The position numbers were made by a program, and so were the translations under genes. Below are positions 8,344 to 17,536 of a stretch of DNA of 64,000 bases, in pieces. Source of the DNA: Candidatus Syntrophocurvum alkaliphilum (GTDB lineage: Bacteria; Bacillota; Syntrophomonadia; Syntrophomonadales; Syntrophomonadaceae); NCBI RefSeq assembly GCF_009734445.1, contig NZ_CP046457.1, positions 1,172,001-1,236,000 on the forward strand, read 5' to 3'. Each line of letters begins with the position of its first letter. Positions within the stretch are counted from its first letter, which is position 1. Below the pieces are notes generated by a model. That model was not told where the DNA came from. It worked only from the letters and a program-made list of their open reading frames with translations, and searched no databases.

Positions 8344-8694
8344 ATGACTCAAAAAAAACGAATGGGTAAAGACCCTTTTGAACAATTAGAATGGATACAA
8401 GACAGCCGTGATCCTAATATAGAAAAAAATCTAGCTTCAAAAGTACAAACAGAAAATACTAGTCAGGAAAAAGCAAGTAAAACTAGTATTGAAATAAACA
8501 ATAATCAGCAAGAACAAATTTTGAGTTTACTCAATGAATTAAATGATAAACTTAAATCATTTGAAAAACAGGAAAAAGAGGTTGCACAATTACGTGAAGA
8601 AATTTCTGCACTTAAAAAGCAACTTGAACATGATATGATGTTAATTAAAAACCCATGGATGATATGGTTTCCATGGGCTATTTTCAAGAAATAA
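8344..8694 (+). CDS. small coiled-coil partner of the orphan ParA
   Basis: The 116-residue protein begins at ATG 8344, nine bases after AAAGGAG. An earlier GTG at 8341 is also possible, and a TTG at 8335 is too close to the ribosome site. The N-terminal third is basic and polar, residues about 50-95 form a charged coiled coil (QEQILSLLNELNDKLKSFEK), and the C-terminus is short, aromatic and hydrophobic (NPWMIWFPWAIFKK), which could bind membrane. The gene starts directly after the parA stop, so the two are co-translated. I infer that it couples ParA to its cargo, because ParA partners are often small and coiled. No named family is recognised. Confidence 0.6.
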   Translation: MTQKKRMGKDPFEQLEWIQDSRDPNIEKNLASKVQTENTSQEKASKTSIEINNNQQEQILSLLNELNDKLKSFEKQEKEVAQLREEISALKKQLEHDMMLIKNPWMIWFPWAIFKK

Positions 8695-8763
8695 TTCTGC
8701 CTGTTTCCTGACTTTAAAATCGAAAAAGTTTAGCCTATTTTCATTTCTTAAATATAAAAGCTC

Positions 8764-8801
8764 AAAAACAAAAAATAGCAAGAACTATTTCTGTTCTTGC
8801 T
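8764..8801 (-). terminator. terminator of the helicase-LexA gene
   Basis: AGCAAGAAC (8777-8785) pairs with GTTCTTGCT (8793-8801). On the minus strand the stem is followed by ATTTTTTG, so it terminates the gene ending at 8889. It may also stop the parA transcript. Confidence 0.65.
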
Positions 8802-8888
8802 AATATACTTAATGTTTTAAAATGAACTTTTGCAGACGCATATTCCCATACCTTTTACTAAAAGATAATCATATTTAACCCTAATCCA

Positions 8889-11342
8889 TTATATCTTTTT
8901 CACTACACCAATTACTAAACCAAGAATATTGGCCTGCTCGTTTTGAATTTGTATAGGTTCATAATTATTGTTCTCAGGAATTAAAAGAATGGTATCCCCC
9001 ATTTTCATCCATCGCTTCATTGTAGCATCATCATTAATAGCTACAACTACAATGTCTCGGTTATAAGCCTCCTGTTGTTTTCGAACAAGTACATAATCTC
9101 CATAATGAATTCCAGCATCTTGCATGCTATCACCTTTTACCTCTAGCATAAAACATTCGCCTTGCCCTTGTAACCATTCGTTGGGCAAGTAAAATCGTTC
9201 TCCTATCTCCTCATTCATATAGAGAGGTACACCTGCAGCAATATTGCCATATATCGAAACACCCCTAGTGTTATCATCTGAGTATATAGTTTCCTCCACA
9301 CCTTCACCTTCTTTAACCGTCAATACATATGGTTCATAAGGGTCACGAATGATTTCATATTCACAATTATGTTTCAAGTCATTATATATATATTTTTCTA
9401 TGGAAGAAGGGAGCATAGATGTATGAAATGGAGGAATATCGTCCACTTTTTCATGCTCATTATTTATTACAATCAGTTCATTGCCATCTGTTACTATGCC
9501 ATACTGACAAGTCTTGCTGTGACTCATATAACTCTTTAGCTGTGAAAAACCCTCTTTAACACCTGTTCCAAAATATTTTACCTCAATAAATATAAAAGGT
9601 ATGAGATTGTTATTATTATAAATTGACACTGCAATGTCTACAGAACCCACTGCAGAGAAACTATTAACCTTATACTCAACATCTATCAATTCAGATGGGT
9701 ATTTATAAGTTTGTTTTAATTCCTTAATAACCCACTGCCTAACTTTTTCTTCTTTGGAATAAAGGTTAAATATTTTTTCTCTAAAGGCATAATTATCTAT
9801 CCTTATATCATAATACTTCCTAAACTTGCTGTATGAATTGATCCTTAAGTAATTATGGTTAATTTCCTTGATGAAAGGAGAAGGGGTACCGCTAGAACTC
9901 AAATAAAGAAGTTCATTAGCTCTAGTCATTCCTACATATAATAACTTTCTATCGTTTGACATTTGAACACTTTCGTCATCTATGTCCTGATACGATATAA
10001 ATGGCACTAGACCTTCATTTAGACCAATAATGAAGACTACTTTAAATTCTAATCCCTTAATGGAATGCATAGTAAGAAGTTTCACCATATTGCTTTGAAA
10101 ATCCGAATCTTTCTTAGTAATGATATTACATGGAATACCTAATTTATCAAAGTATTCTTTTGCCTCGTGAAGTTGATTTCTATTTTTAGCAATAACCACA
10201 ATATCTTTATAGTCATACCGTTTTATAAGATTACCTTGTATTTCTTTTGCTACACTATTCAATTCATTCTGTGGTTGCCTAAACCATCGGTATACAGGAA
10301 AATAACCTTGACGGTCAATCAAAGATGGTTTTACAAAATTTTCATCATCAATGATATTTTGATCCTTCTCAATTAGGCTATACGCTGCTTGAGCAATTTG
10401 CGTTGTAGTTCTATAGTTTTTTGCTAAAGTATTACTTTTCCCCGTCATATCAAAACCAATGGTGGTAAAGCTTCTGCCTTTGACTAACCATGAATGTGGG
10501 TATATGCTCTGAGCAGTATCAGTTATAAAGTATATACTACTGTACTCTTCTTTTTGGTACATCAATTTTAGTACCTCAAGCTGTACTCTAGTCAAATCCT
10601 GGCTTTCATCAATAATGATATGAGTATATCTCTTACCCACCATTTTCTTAGCTTGCTCTAAAGCAATTAGAGCCATATCCTTAAAATCTATGTATCTTTT
10701 TTCCTTAAGGCGTTCATTGTAAAGAATCATGAGATCAAAGATTGCTTTTCTTGTATTGGAATTTTTCATTAATTTCTGGGGGCCTTCCTTGCTCTGATGA
10801 TTCATTCTGCCCAATCTATCTGCATTTTGATATTCCTCGATCTCCATATAATTACAAGATTTAATCCAGTCAATTTCATCCATTAAAAAAGATATATTCC
10901 TATGATCCAATATATTTATATTGGAATATTCCTTTTTTAATTCTGCAACACATGCAGATAAGATTGCATATTTTGTTCTACTGTCTGATATTACTTCACC
11001 TATTTGCTTATTGTGCTTTTTATATTGACTAAAATATTTATAAAGAATACTATCGATTGTATGTATATCAACTTTTTTCTTATTTTTGCCAAAAATATCT
11101 TGAAATGGCATTTGGTTTTCTTCTTCTACTTTTTCATATAAATGCTGGATGTAATTAACCAGCGTTTTATTGTATGTTACCATCAAAACATTGTCATCTT
11201 CCCCAAAACAATAATTAGTTAATAAAAAGGGAATTCTATGAACAGCTACAGTTGTCTTGCCTGAACCAGCTACTCCCTTGATTAAAACATGACCATTTGG
11301 CTTAGCTTGTATTAACCTCTTTTGTTCCATATTTAACTGCAT
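8889..11342 (-). CDS. UvrD-type helicase fused to a nuclease-like domain and a LexA-type S24 peptidase
   Basis: The 817-residue protein follows a GAGGAGG site. Residues 1-500 are a superfamily 1A helicase: Walker A GVAGSGKTTVAVH (23-), HIIIDESQDLTRVQ, TMHSIKGLEFKVVFIIGLNE and LLYVGMTRANELLYL. Residues about 540-640 look like a type I restriction HsdR N-terminal nuclease fold (FIEVKYFGTGVKEGFSQLKSY). Residues 694-817 are a LexA/UmuD-type autopeptidase. The cleavage pair Ala-Gly is at 703-704, Ser739 is in GDSM and Lys776 in TMKRW. The Ser-to-Lys distance of 37 is the same as in E. coli LexA. The protein could unwind DNA and be switched by self-cleavage. No SOS box is visible upstream. It has no operon partner, and its role is inferred as DNA-damage response or phage defence. 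Confidence 0.8.
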   Translation of the reverse strand: MQLNMEQKRLIQAKPNGHVLIKGVAGSGKTTVAVHRIPFLLTNYCFGEDDNVLMVTYNKTLVNYIQHLYEKVEEENQMPFQDIFGKNKKKVDIHTIDSILYKYFSQYKKHNKQIGEVISDSRTKYAILSACVAELKKEYSNINILDHRNISFLMDEIDWIKSCNYMEIEEYQNADRLGRMNHQSKEGPQKLMKNSNTRKAIFDLMILYNERLKEKRYIDFKDMALIALEQAKKMVGKRYTHIIIDESQDLTRVQLEVLKLMYQKEEYSSIYFITDTAQSIYPHSWLVKGRSFTTIGFDMTGKSNTLAKNYRTTTQIAQAAYSLIEKDQNIIDDENFVKPSLIDRQGYFPVYRWFRQPQNELNSVAKEIQGNLIKRYDYKDIVVIAKNRNQLHEAKEYFDKLGIPCNIITKKDSDFQSNMVKLLTMHSIKGLEFKVVFIIGLNEGLVPFISYQDIDDESVQMSNDRKLLYVGMTRANELLYLSSSGTPSPFIKEINHNYLRINSYSKFRKYYDIRIDNYAFREKIFNLYSKEEKVRQWVIKELKQTYKYPSELIDVEYKVNSFSAVGSVDIAVSIYNNNNLIPFIFIEVKYFGTGVKEGFSQLKSYMSHSKTCQYGIVTDGNELIVINNEHEKVDDIPPFHTSMLPSSIEKYIYNDLKHNCEYEIIRDPYEPYVLTVKEGEGVEETIYSDDNTRGVSIYGNIAAGVPLYMNEEIGERFYLPNEWLQGQGECFMLEVKGDSMQDAGIHYGDYVLVRKQQEAYNRDIVVVAINDDATMKRWMKMGDTILLIPENNNYEPIQIQNEQANILGLVIGVVKKI

Positions 11343-11777
11343 AGCAGATCCTCCTCAGAAACTTAAACACTATTTAAATAATTATTTGCTTCGCGGTTAA
11401 AACGGTTATTTTTAACATACATTATAATCCAAATAATTCTATATTTCTTTTAAATACCCTTTTTTGTTTTAATTATTGTGTATACATGAAACAATAACAC
11501 CACAAAGCATTTGTTTATATCCGCGAACTATAAGACCCCAGGGTATAAAAAATCCGTCAGACTAATGTTTGAGGGAGCATAATCACACTTAGATATTTAC
11601 TTGAAATTTTCTCGCACCCCTAAAAATTTCATTATTATAAAAACTTGCTGTCTTGTTATAACCATATTCCAATCCCCTTGCTAATAAAATATAAACTCTA
11701 GTTTTATAATGTTTAAACCGGACACCCTTGTGTCCGGTTATTTTTTAGAACTGTAAATTTTAAAAACGATATTATCT
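11343..11777. other. intergenic region, no gene recognised
   Basis: The stretch lies upstream of the helicase-LexA gene. A short region near 11520-11660 (around GACCCCAGGG) has a less A/T-rich texture and could be an old insertion-element end, but no frame or terminal repeat supports this. A strong hairpin at 11716 is entered separately. Confidence 0.5.
11715..11746. terminator. bidirectional intrinsic terminator
   Basis: AACCGGACA (11716-11724) pairs with TGTCCGGTT (11731-11739), followed on the plus strand by ATTTTTT. It lies just beyond the relic that follows the nuclease-helicase gene and probably ends that minus-strand unit as well. Confidence 0.7.
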
Positions 11778-12079
11778 TTACGGTCTAACTACTGTAACGT
11801 CCTCATTTACTACAAAATAGTATTTATCACTTTTCTTTATTGGATGTAGTATATAGGGTACACCCCTTTCCATATTTGAAAGTTCATTACTTGCAATTTC
11901 TGCTATAAAACATTGAGGGTCGGCAGAAAAATTCCAACCGTTTAATTTGGCTTTAACATCAGCTCTTCCTGGAGACTTAAGAATAAATGGCCAGCTATCA
12001 TAAGGAAGTTATCTAAAAAAGTACACATTTGCTGATAATCTTGCCCTGTTATCCATTCCTTTGTGAAAATAGCAAACTG
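11778..12079 (-). pseudogene. frameshifted C-terminal relic after the nuclease-helicase gene
   Basis: Directly after the TAG stop of the helicase at 12080, the same frame continues as QFAIFTKEWITGQDYQQMCT and on to DNFL. Near 12009 the coding sense switches by one frame to PYDSWPFILKSPGRADVKAK and runs through GVPYILHPIKKSDKYYFVV to a TAA at 11778-11780. Codon use and protein texture are good on both sides, so one ancestral gene with a frameshift is the simplest reading. It may be the lost C-terminal domain of the helicase, or the tail of another gene joined by recombination. I do not recognise the domain. Confidence 0.55.
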
Positions 12080-14341
12080 CTATTTTTCAAACCTAGCGTA
12101 GTACTCCTCTAACTTTTTATTACACCTATCAATTATCCAATCTTTATCATCACTACTAAGCTTTTTGTACACACTTGGGTTAAACATTATCCATTCTATT
12201 TCTTTACATCTTTTCACAAAGCTCATATCAGATACAACTTTAAAGGGATTTCTAAATATCAAGTGTTCAACATCTTTTCTACTATAATCACCTTTAGCAA
12301 AAATACTTGCTTTCTTTTCAACTACTAATCCTTTATCTTTACGTCCTTCATAATAATCAATAAAAAAATCTATTAAATCTTGAACTTTTACTCTTCCAGT
12401 ATCATTGCATCTATCAAGCATTGCCATAAATAGAACTGGTTTATAAGAATAACTCATATCCATAGTGTTTATATACTCTATAAACTTCTCCTTTATATTT
12501 GCACTAGTAATGAGATCCCAATTAAACTCTTTAGCGTATTTTTCAATACTTTCTTTGTGGAAATAATTAAATCTTCTCGTATCACTTATAGGAACAGATA
12601 GATCTGGTTTTATCTTTCCATTTTTTATATATGATTCAATTGTTCCTTCCTGCACATCAACCATACGTACGAATTCAGTCTGTGATAACATATTTTTCGC
12701 TTCATTTTGCCAGTCAAATAAATCAATAACCTCAAAGTCCTTAGCATCTATAGGAATATCTAAATACATAGTTGGTTTTTCTCCTTGATAAACCATGTTT
12801 TTATCAAATTGCTTTTTATCTGGTGGTGCCACTACATATTCAAATGGACGGTATTCGGCAATATTAAGAATTCGGTGTAAAGAACATGGTGTATTTAACA
12901 TTCGGGCATTATCAACAAAATCAAATACTAATAAATCCTCTTTACCTTCACATTTTCTTGTTCCCCTTCCCACCTGCTGTAAATATATAGTTTTAGACAT
13001 TGTTGGTCGTGCCATAAATAGCACTTCAGTTCTGGGACTATCCCATCCTTCATTTAATAAGTCACATGCACAAAGAACATTAACATTACCATTTTCATAT
13101 TCTTCAAGAATTGAATTACGATAATTTAGTTTATCTTGTCCTGAGATAGGTCTTGCTTTAACACCAGCTGTCTGTAATAATTCAGCTATTTCTTGAGCAT
13201 GCTTTACACTGGCGCAAAATATAACTGTCTTTTTATTCTTTACGTATTTTAAATATGTATCTACAATTAATTTATTGCGTTCAGGAACATATATCTTACT
13301 TTCTAAATCTTGCATATTATATTTAATTCCATTAATTCTAACATCAGATAAATCAACATTTGTTTTAACTCTAATGCATCTAATTGGTGCTAAATAACCA
13401 TTTTCAACAGCTGTTTTCAAATCCATTTTGTGGGCTGTATTTTGAAAAAGTTCTAGCATATTTTCGCCATCCATACGTTCTGGTGTAGCAGAAAGGCCTA
13501 GAATAAATTTTAGTTTGAAATAATTAAGAAGCTTTTTATAAGTTTTAGCAGCAGCATGATGACATTCATCAATAATGATGTAATCAAATGAATCAGGGAA
13601 AAAATCATCAAGATTTCTAGAAATGCTTTGTATTGTTGCAAAAATCACTTGTTCTGTTTTACTTTTTACACTCCCAGTATACCTACCTCGACTAGCTTCT
13701 GGCCAAATATTAGCAAAAGTATCTTCAGCTTGGTCTGCTAGCTTAAGAGCATTTACTAAAAATAGAGTTCTACCACCTACGGATTTAGCATCTGTAGCAG
13801 CTGTAACTGTCTTTCCAATTCCAGTAGCATGATATAATAAAGCTATGCTCTCACCTTTAGCACGCATATTTTGTAAATTCTCTATAGCTTCTTCTTGGTA
13901 TTCACGCAATTCTATTACCTTTCCTTGTTGAAGTGGTAAATAATCCTCGAAGGCTTTAAAAAATGGATTTTCTCCTAAAAAAGTAAGTAGTTCGTCTTTA
14001 ACTTTTTCTGGTTGTTTCATTAGCTGTCTATAAGCCCAACGAAAAACTTTCCATTCATTATGCACTAAACTATTTTGTTTTAATAAATCATCATAATATT
14101 TGTTTTCTGAAACTAATTTGGGATTATGATAGGTTTCACCATCAATCTCAATTGCAATTCTCATATCTTCATTTTCAAGAGCAAAATCTATGTATCTTTG
14201 ATTACCATAAATATCTTTAAAAGGATATTGAACATATAATTTTTCTTCTTTTTCAGGACCAAAAGCCTCGCAAAACAGTTGTACAAAGATATCTTCTGCT
14301 TTGCTGCTTACAGCATTAACACTTTTCTCGTAGTGATACAC
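12080..14341 (-). CDS. SF2 helicase with N-terminal nuclease domain (HIT-helicase module 1)
   Basis: The 753-residue protein has an N-terminal PD-(D/E)XK-like region (about 35-110, with YIDFALENEDMRIAIEIDG and later KVFRWAYRQLM). This resembles DUF559/Vsr-type nucleases fused to helicases. It continues as a superfamily 2 DEAD/DEAH helicase: HATGIGKTVTAATDAKSV near 168, YIIIDECHHAAAKTY, FILGLSATPERMDGENML and YLQQVGRGTRKCEGKEDLLV. The remaining C-terminal segment is helical and unassigned. The gene starts three bases after the HIT hydrolase gene stops, so the two form an operon. The arrangement is repeated at 25.4-28.2 kb with a different nuclease domain. I infer an anti-phage or DNA-processing module. 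The stop may be premature, because coding-like sequence continues behind it. Confidence 0.75.
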   Translation of the reverse strand: MYHYEKSVNAVSSKAEDIFVQLFCEAFGPEKEEKLYVQYPFKDIYGNQRYIDFALENEDMRIAIEIDGETYHNPKLVSENKYYDDLLKQNSLVHNEWKVFRWAYRQLMKQPEKVKDELLTFLGENPFFKAFEDYLPLQQGKVIELREYQEEAIENLQNMRAKGESIALLYHATGIGKTVTAATDAKSVGGRTLFLVNALKLADQAEDTFANIWPEASRGRYTGSVKSKTEQVIFATIQSISRNLDDFFPDSFDYIIIDECHHAAAKTYKKLLNYFKLKFILGLSATPERMDGENMLELFQNTAHKMDLKTAVENGYLAPIRCIRVKTNVDLSDVRINGIKYNMQDLESKIYVPERNKLIVDTYLKYVKNKKTVIFCASVKHAQEIAELLQTAGVKARPISGQDKLNYRNSILEEYENGNVNVLCACDLLNEGWDSPRTEVLFMARPTMSKTIYLQQVGRGTRKCEGKEDLLVFDFVDNARMLNTPCSLHRILNIAEYRPFEYVVAPPDKKQFDKNMVYQGEKPTMYLDIPIDAKDFEVIDLFDWQNEAKNMLSQTEFVRMVDVQEGTIESYIKNGKIKPDLSVPISDTRRFNYFHKESIEKYAKEFNWDLITSANIKEKFIEYINTMDMSYSYKPVLFMAMLDRCNDTGRVKVQDLIDFFIDYYEGRKDKGLVVEKKASIFAKGDYSRKDVEHLIFRNPFKVVSDMSFVKRCKEIEWIMFNPSVYKKLSSDDKDWIIDRCNKKLEEYYARFEK

Positions 14342-14344
14342 AAT

Positions 14345-14731
14345 CTAACACCCCAATACACAGTAATATATCCTCTTCTCCGGTATTACTCCCCTAACTC
14401 CACCAGTAGGATTATCTAAATCTCCTTTATACCTTGGGATTAAGTGTACGTGTACATGAAAAATAGTTTGTCCTGCATCTTCGCCACAATTAATTCCAAT
14501 GTTATAGGCATCAGGTTTATATTTTTCATCTAGTAGGTTTTTACAATCCATAACCAGTTTATCTATAGCCTGTCTTTCTTGTATTGTAGTATCAAAGTAA
14601 TCAGCAACATGTCTTTTAGGAATTATTAGCATGTGACCAGGATTAACTGGGTATTTATCATATATAGCAAATGCTAAATCATTTTCTAGAACTTTTTCTT
14701 TTATTTCACAAAAAATACATTTGTCTATCAT
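14345..14731 (-). CDS. HIT-family hydrolase (module 1)
   Basis: The 128-residue protein starts at ATG 14731 after AGGAG. It has the N-terminal CIFCEIKEK of HIT hydrolases with a cysteine pair, the segment GHMLIIPKRHVADYFD, and the catalytic triad motif HVHVHLIPR near residue 103. HIT enzymes hydrolyse or transfer nucleotides from adenylated or nucleotide-linked substrates. The protein is nearly identical to the one at 27843, including its GGVRGVIPEKRIY tail, but carries seven extra C-terminal residues. The gene is placed directly before a nuclease-helicase gene with no gap. This suggests that the hydrolase removes or senses a nucleotide modification linked to the helicase's job. That functional link is inferred. 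Confidence 0.85.
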   Translation of the reverse strand: MIDKCIFCEIKEKVLENDLAFAIYDKYPVNPGHMLIIPKRHVADYFDTTIQERQAIDKLVMDCKNLLDEKYKPDAYNIGINCGEDAGQTIFHVHVHLIPRYKGDLDNPTGGVRGVIPEKRIYYCVLGC

Positions 14732-15126
14732 ATTTCTTGCTCCTAAGTAACAGCATGTTTCTTCCCATTATACAATATTAACCAATTTAAGCGGAAAGAA
14801 ATAAAAAGAATCCTCATTTTTTTGATACTTCTAAGCAAAACACTTTTAATAATAATTTAATAACATTACACCTATAGCTAATTAAACAACACTTTTTAAA
14901 AAACACTTTAGCTTTTAATAACTTATTATTTCTATATTATTAACAGTAAAAATAAGACAAATAACTGCAGGATATTCATCAAATCTTATAGAAACAATTT
15001 AATATCTTTTTCAATAAGACACGCAATAATGTACAAATTGCTTTTAAGTTCTAATTTAAACTAAAATAATTAACTTAATTTTGTAGGCTTTATAATATAT
15101 GAAAAGTATCGAGGGGAGAGAGTATT
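14732..15126. other. divergent intergenic region
   Basis: This 395-base A/T-rich region separates the HIT-helicase unit from the GmrSD gene. TATAAT-like hexamers occur near 15090, and GAGGGGAGAG (15110-15119) is the ribosome site for the TTG start at 15127. I see no gene in it. Confidence 0.55.
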
Positions 15127-16803
15127 TTGAAATCCAATTTATCCGCAGAAGAAACACCTTTGCATAAAATTTTTTCTGATGATTATTTGTTCACGATTCC
15201 TCCTGTTCAAAGACCTTATTCTTGGACTACTGATGAATCAGGAGAATTATTAGATGACTTACTTGAATTTATAGAACATCATGGAGTATCAGAAAAGAAT
15301 ATTAGTAGTATCCATGAACCTTATTTTCTAGGTAGTATTGTTTTAGTAAAACAAGATGATCCTTCATCAGAAATTTTAGATGGACAACAAAGACTTACTA
15401 CTTTGACTATCCTAATTGCTGTTTTAAGAGACATTTTAGGAGAAGAATATGCTTCAGAACTTGACAGTATGATTGTACAAAAAGGTAGTAAAATCAGAAA
15501 TATAGAGGATACATTTCGCCTAAGGCTACGAAATCGCGATAGTGAATTTTTTAAAAAACATATTCAAATAAAAGGATCAACTTTAAAAATTAACAAAAGT
15601 ACTACTTTTAATACTGATAGCCAAAAAGCTATTATAGAAAATGCTATTTATTTTAATGAAAGACTTAATGAGCTTAATGAAACAACTATAAAAACATTGC
15701 CTAGTGTAATTGCTACCCTTTGTTATATTGTAGTAGTCTCTACTCCTAATTTTGATTCAGCATTTAGAATTTTTACTGTATTAAATGACAGAGGATTAGA
15801 TTTAATGACAAGTGATATTTTTAAAGCTAAAGTTATCGGAGATATAGTAGAAAGTGAACAAGATTCATATACAAACAAATGGGAAGATGTTGAAGTATCA
15901 TTAGGAAGAGAGCGTTTTAATAAACTTTTTGACCATATAAGAATGATTCTACAAAAACGTAAAGGTAGTGCAAATTACAAAGCAGAATATGATGAAATTT
16001 TTTCCCAAATAAATGGTAAAGCATTTATTGATGAAGTCTTAATTCCTTATGGTGAAATATATTTAAAATTAGTAGATTATAATTCATATTATAGTAATAA
16101 TCCTCGGCTATTAAAAATACTAAGTTTATTAAATAAAGTTGATAACAACGATTGGATTCCACCTGCTATGTTCTACATGTTAAATAATAATAATAATTTA
16201 GAAGAATTTTTATATAGGTTAGAAGTTTTTGCAGGTACAAGTATGATTTTAAGAAAAAACTTTAATTGGAGAATGTCAAAGTATTCGCAAATTCTAAGAG
16301 AAATGGATAAAGGAGTAAATGTATTTAAAAGTGATTCAGCTTTAGAAGTTAAGAAAGAAGATAAAATAGAAGTACTAAATAAACTAAATGGTGAAGTATA
16401 TACAGATTTAAAAGATACAGCTAGAAGGTATCTACTATTGCGTTTAGACTCTCTTTTAACTGATGGACAGCCTTACTATGACCATTCTGTTATTACTGTT
16501 GAGCATGTATTACCACAAAAACCAAAAGAGAATAGTGAATGGTTAGACAATTTTGATGATCCATCCCAATTTGTTCACAAATTAGGAAATTTAGTATTGC
16601 TTACACGAGCTAAAAACTCACAAGCTAAAAACTATGATTTTCAAAAGAAAAAAACATCGTATTTCCAATCAAAAAATGGTATAAGTTCATTTGCTTTAAC
16701 AACTCAAGTTATTCAAGAAGATTCATGGACACCGGAAGTCTTACAAACAAGGCAAAAGAAATTAATTAATTTATTAAAAAAAGCTTGGAAGTTAAATGTC
16801 TAA
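15127..16803 (+). CDS. GmrSD-type (DUF262 + DUF1524) type IV restriction enzyme
   Basis: The 558-residue protein uses a TTG start behind GAGGGGAGAG. The N-terminal DUF262 domain carries IPPVQRPYSW (24-33) and DGQQRLTTLTILI (85-), the nucleotide-binding DGQQR signature. A helical middle follows. The C-terminal DUF1524 HNH-type nuclease has ITVEHVLPQKP (His460) and KLGNLVLLTRAKNSQAKN (from about 485). This is the fused GmrS-GmrD architecture, which uses NTPs to cut DNA with modified cytosines and so blocks phages with glucosylated hydroxymethylcytosine. It stands alone on the plus strand amid minus-strand defence genes. All hallmark residues appear intact. DUF262/DUF1524 proteins with other specificities are possible. 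Confidence 0.85.
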   Translation: MKSNLSAEETPLHKIFSDDYLFTIPPVQRPYSWTTDESGELLDDLLEFIEHHGVSEKNISSIHEPYFLGSIVLVKQDDPSSEILDGQQRLTTLTILIAVLRDILGEEYASELDSMIVQKGSKIRNIEDTFRLRLRNRDSEFFKKHIQIKGSTLKINKSTTFNTDSQKAIIENAIYFNERLNELNETTIKTLPSVIATLCYIVVVSTPNFDSAFRIFTVLNDRGLDLMTSDIFKAKVIGDIVESEQDSYTNKWEDVEVSLGRERFNKLFDHIRMILQKRKGSANYKAEYDEIFSQINGKAFIDEVLIPYGEIYLKLVDYNSYYSNNPRLLKILSLLNKVDNNDWIPPAMFYMLNNNNNLEEFLYRLEVFAGTSMILRKNFNWRMSKYSQILREMDKGVNVFKSDSALEVKKEDKIEVLNKLNGEVYTDLKDTARRYLLLRLDSLLTDGQPYYDHSVITVEHVLPQKPKENSEWLDNFDDPSQFVHKLGNLVLLTRAKNSQAKNYDFQKKKTSYFQSKNGISSFALTTQVIQEDSWTPEVLQTRQKKLINLLKKAWKLNV

Positions 16804-17337
16804 AAATAAACATCAATTTAAAAAATAATTAAATAAATAGATTATGATGTACCATTTCATGAAATAGTACAGTTCATGGAATAAAGCTATACAATACGGT
16901 CTGCTTCCGTTTTTTTAAATGGAAATAGACAATTTATGTTTTTAAATATTTTTGATTACATTTGTAAAGATGTAAAGAGAGTAGTCTATATCTGGCATTA
17001 TAATTATTGCTACTCTTAAAAAAATACTTAAAGAACTTCCATTGCAAAAAATATTTTAAATCGAGCAAACCAATTAATAAAGGTCTAAAGTTTCAGAATA
17101 ATAAAAATATGATTATAAATTTAGATATTACCAAATCATATCTTTATGACTACTAAAATTTCATAACATTAAAATTAAAATTTTTTACATCAGAATTCAT
17201 AAGATTTTCAAGGAGAGTGTCAAGCTGCTCCCCTTTTTTTGAAAATTACCAGTTTCTTATTAGGTATGCTATACCTTTTATATTATTAGATAAAATATTT
17301 GAAAGAATAGTAATAATTAGCCTATAGAGGAGCCAAT
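16804..17337. other. intergenic region with a near-perfect palindrome
   Basis: About 535 gene-free bases lie after the GmrSD gene. At 16849-16870 a 22-base palindrome (GTACCATTTCATGAAATAGT plus AC) has one mismatched pair and could be a regulator site or a terminator-like hairpin. Near 17195-17245, ATTTTCAA and TTGAAAAT flank a GGAG/CTCC stem with a run of T, a plausible weak terminator. Nothing else is recognised. Confidence 0.5.
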
Positions 17338-17412
17338 ATGATTAATATACCAGGTGAAATACACGTTATAATTACTAAGCTTAATAGTTTTGGAAACTAT
17401 ACAAGATGTTAG
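17338..17412 (+). pseudogene. 5' relic of the CCA tRNA nucleotidyltransferase gene
   Basis: An ATG with the ribosome site GAGGAG opens 24 codons, beginning MINIPGEIHVIITKLNSFGN. The first 62 bases match the start of the full cca gene at 63004 with about six differences, and then similarity stops abruptly after the FGN codons. It cannot encode a functional enzyme. The relic and the intact gene face the same way and bracket 45.6 kb of defence and CRISPR sequence. Confidence 0.75.
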
Positions 17413-17536
17413 TAAAATAAATTTCTATCTAATATATGTAAAAAAGAGATTTATAATCATATCCATTGCCTATACTATTTTCTACATATGTTTTAGCTAT
17501 ATTTTTGTTTAAGCTTTAACCTATAATATGAAATCA

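Noticed and set aside
15001-15126. A sigma-A promoter for the GmrSD gene
   Set aside because: A TATAAT is present, but the best -35 gives a 15-base spacer, too weak to annotate.
16849-16870. Palindrome as an integrase attachment site
   Set aside because: No integrase gene or matching second copy is visible in the window.
17338-17412. A real 24-residue peptide gene
   Set aside because: It is nearly identical to the start of cca and breaks off abruptly, so a relic is more likely.
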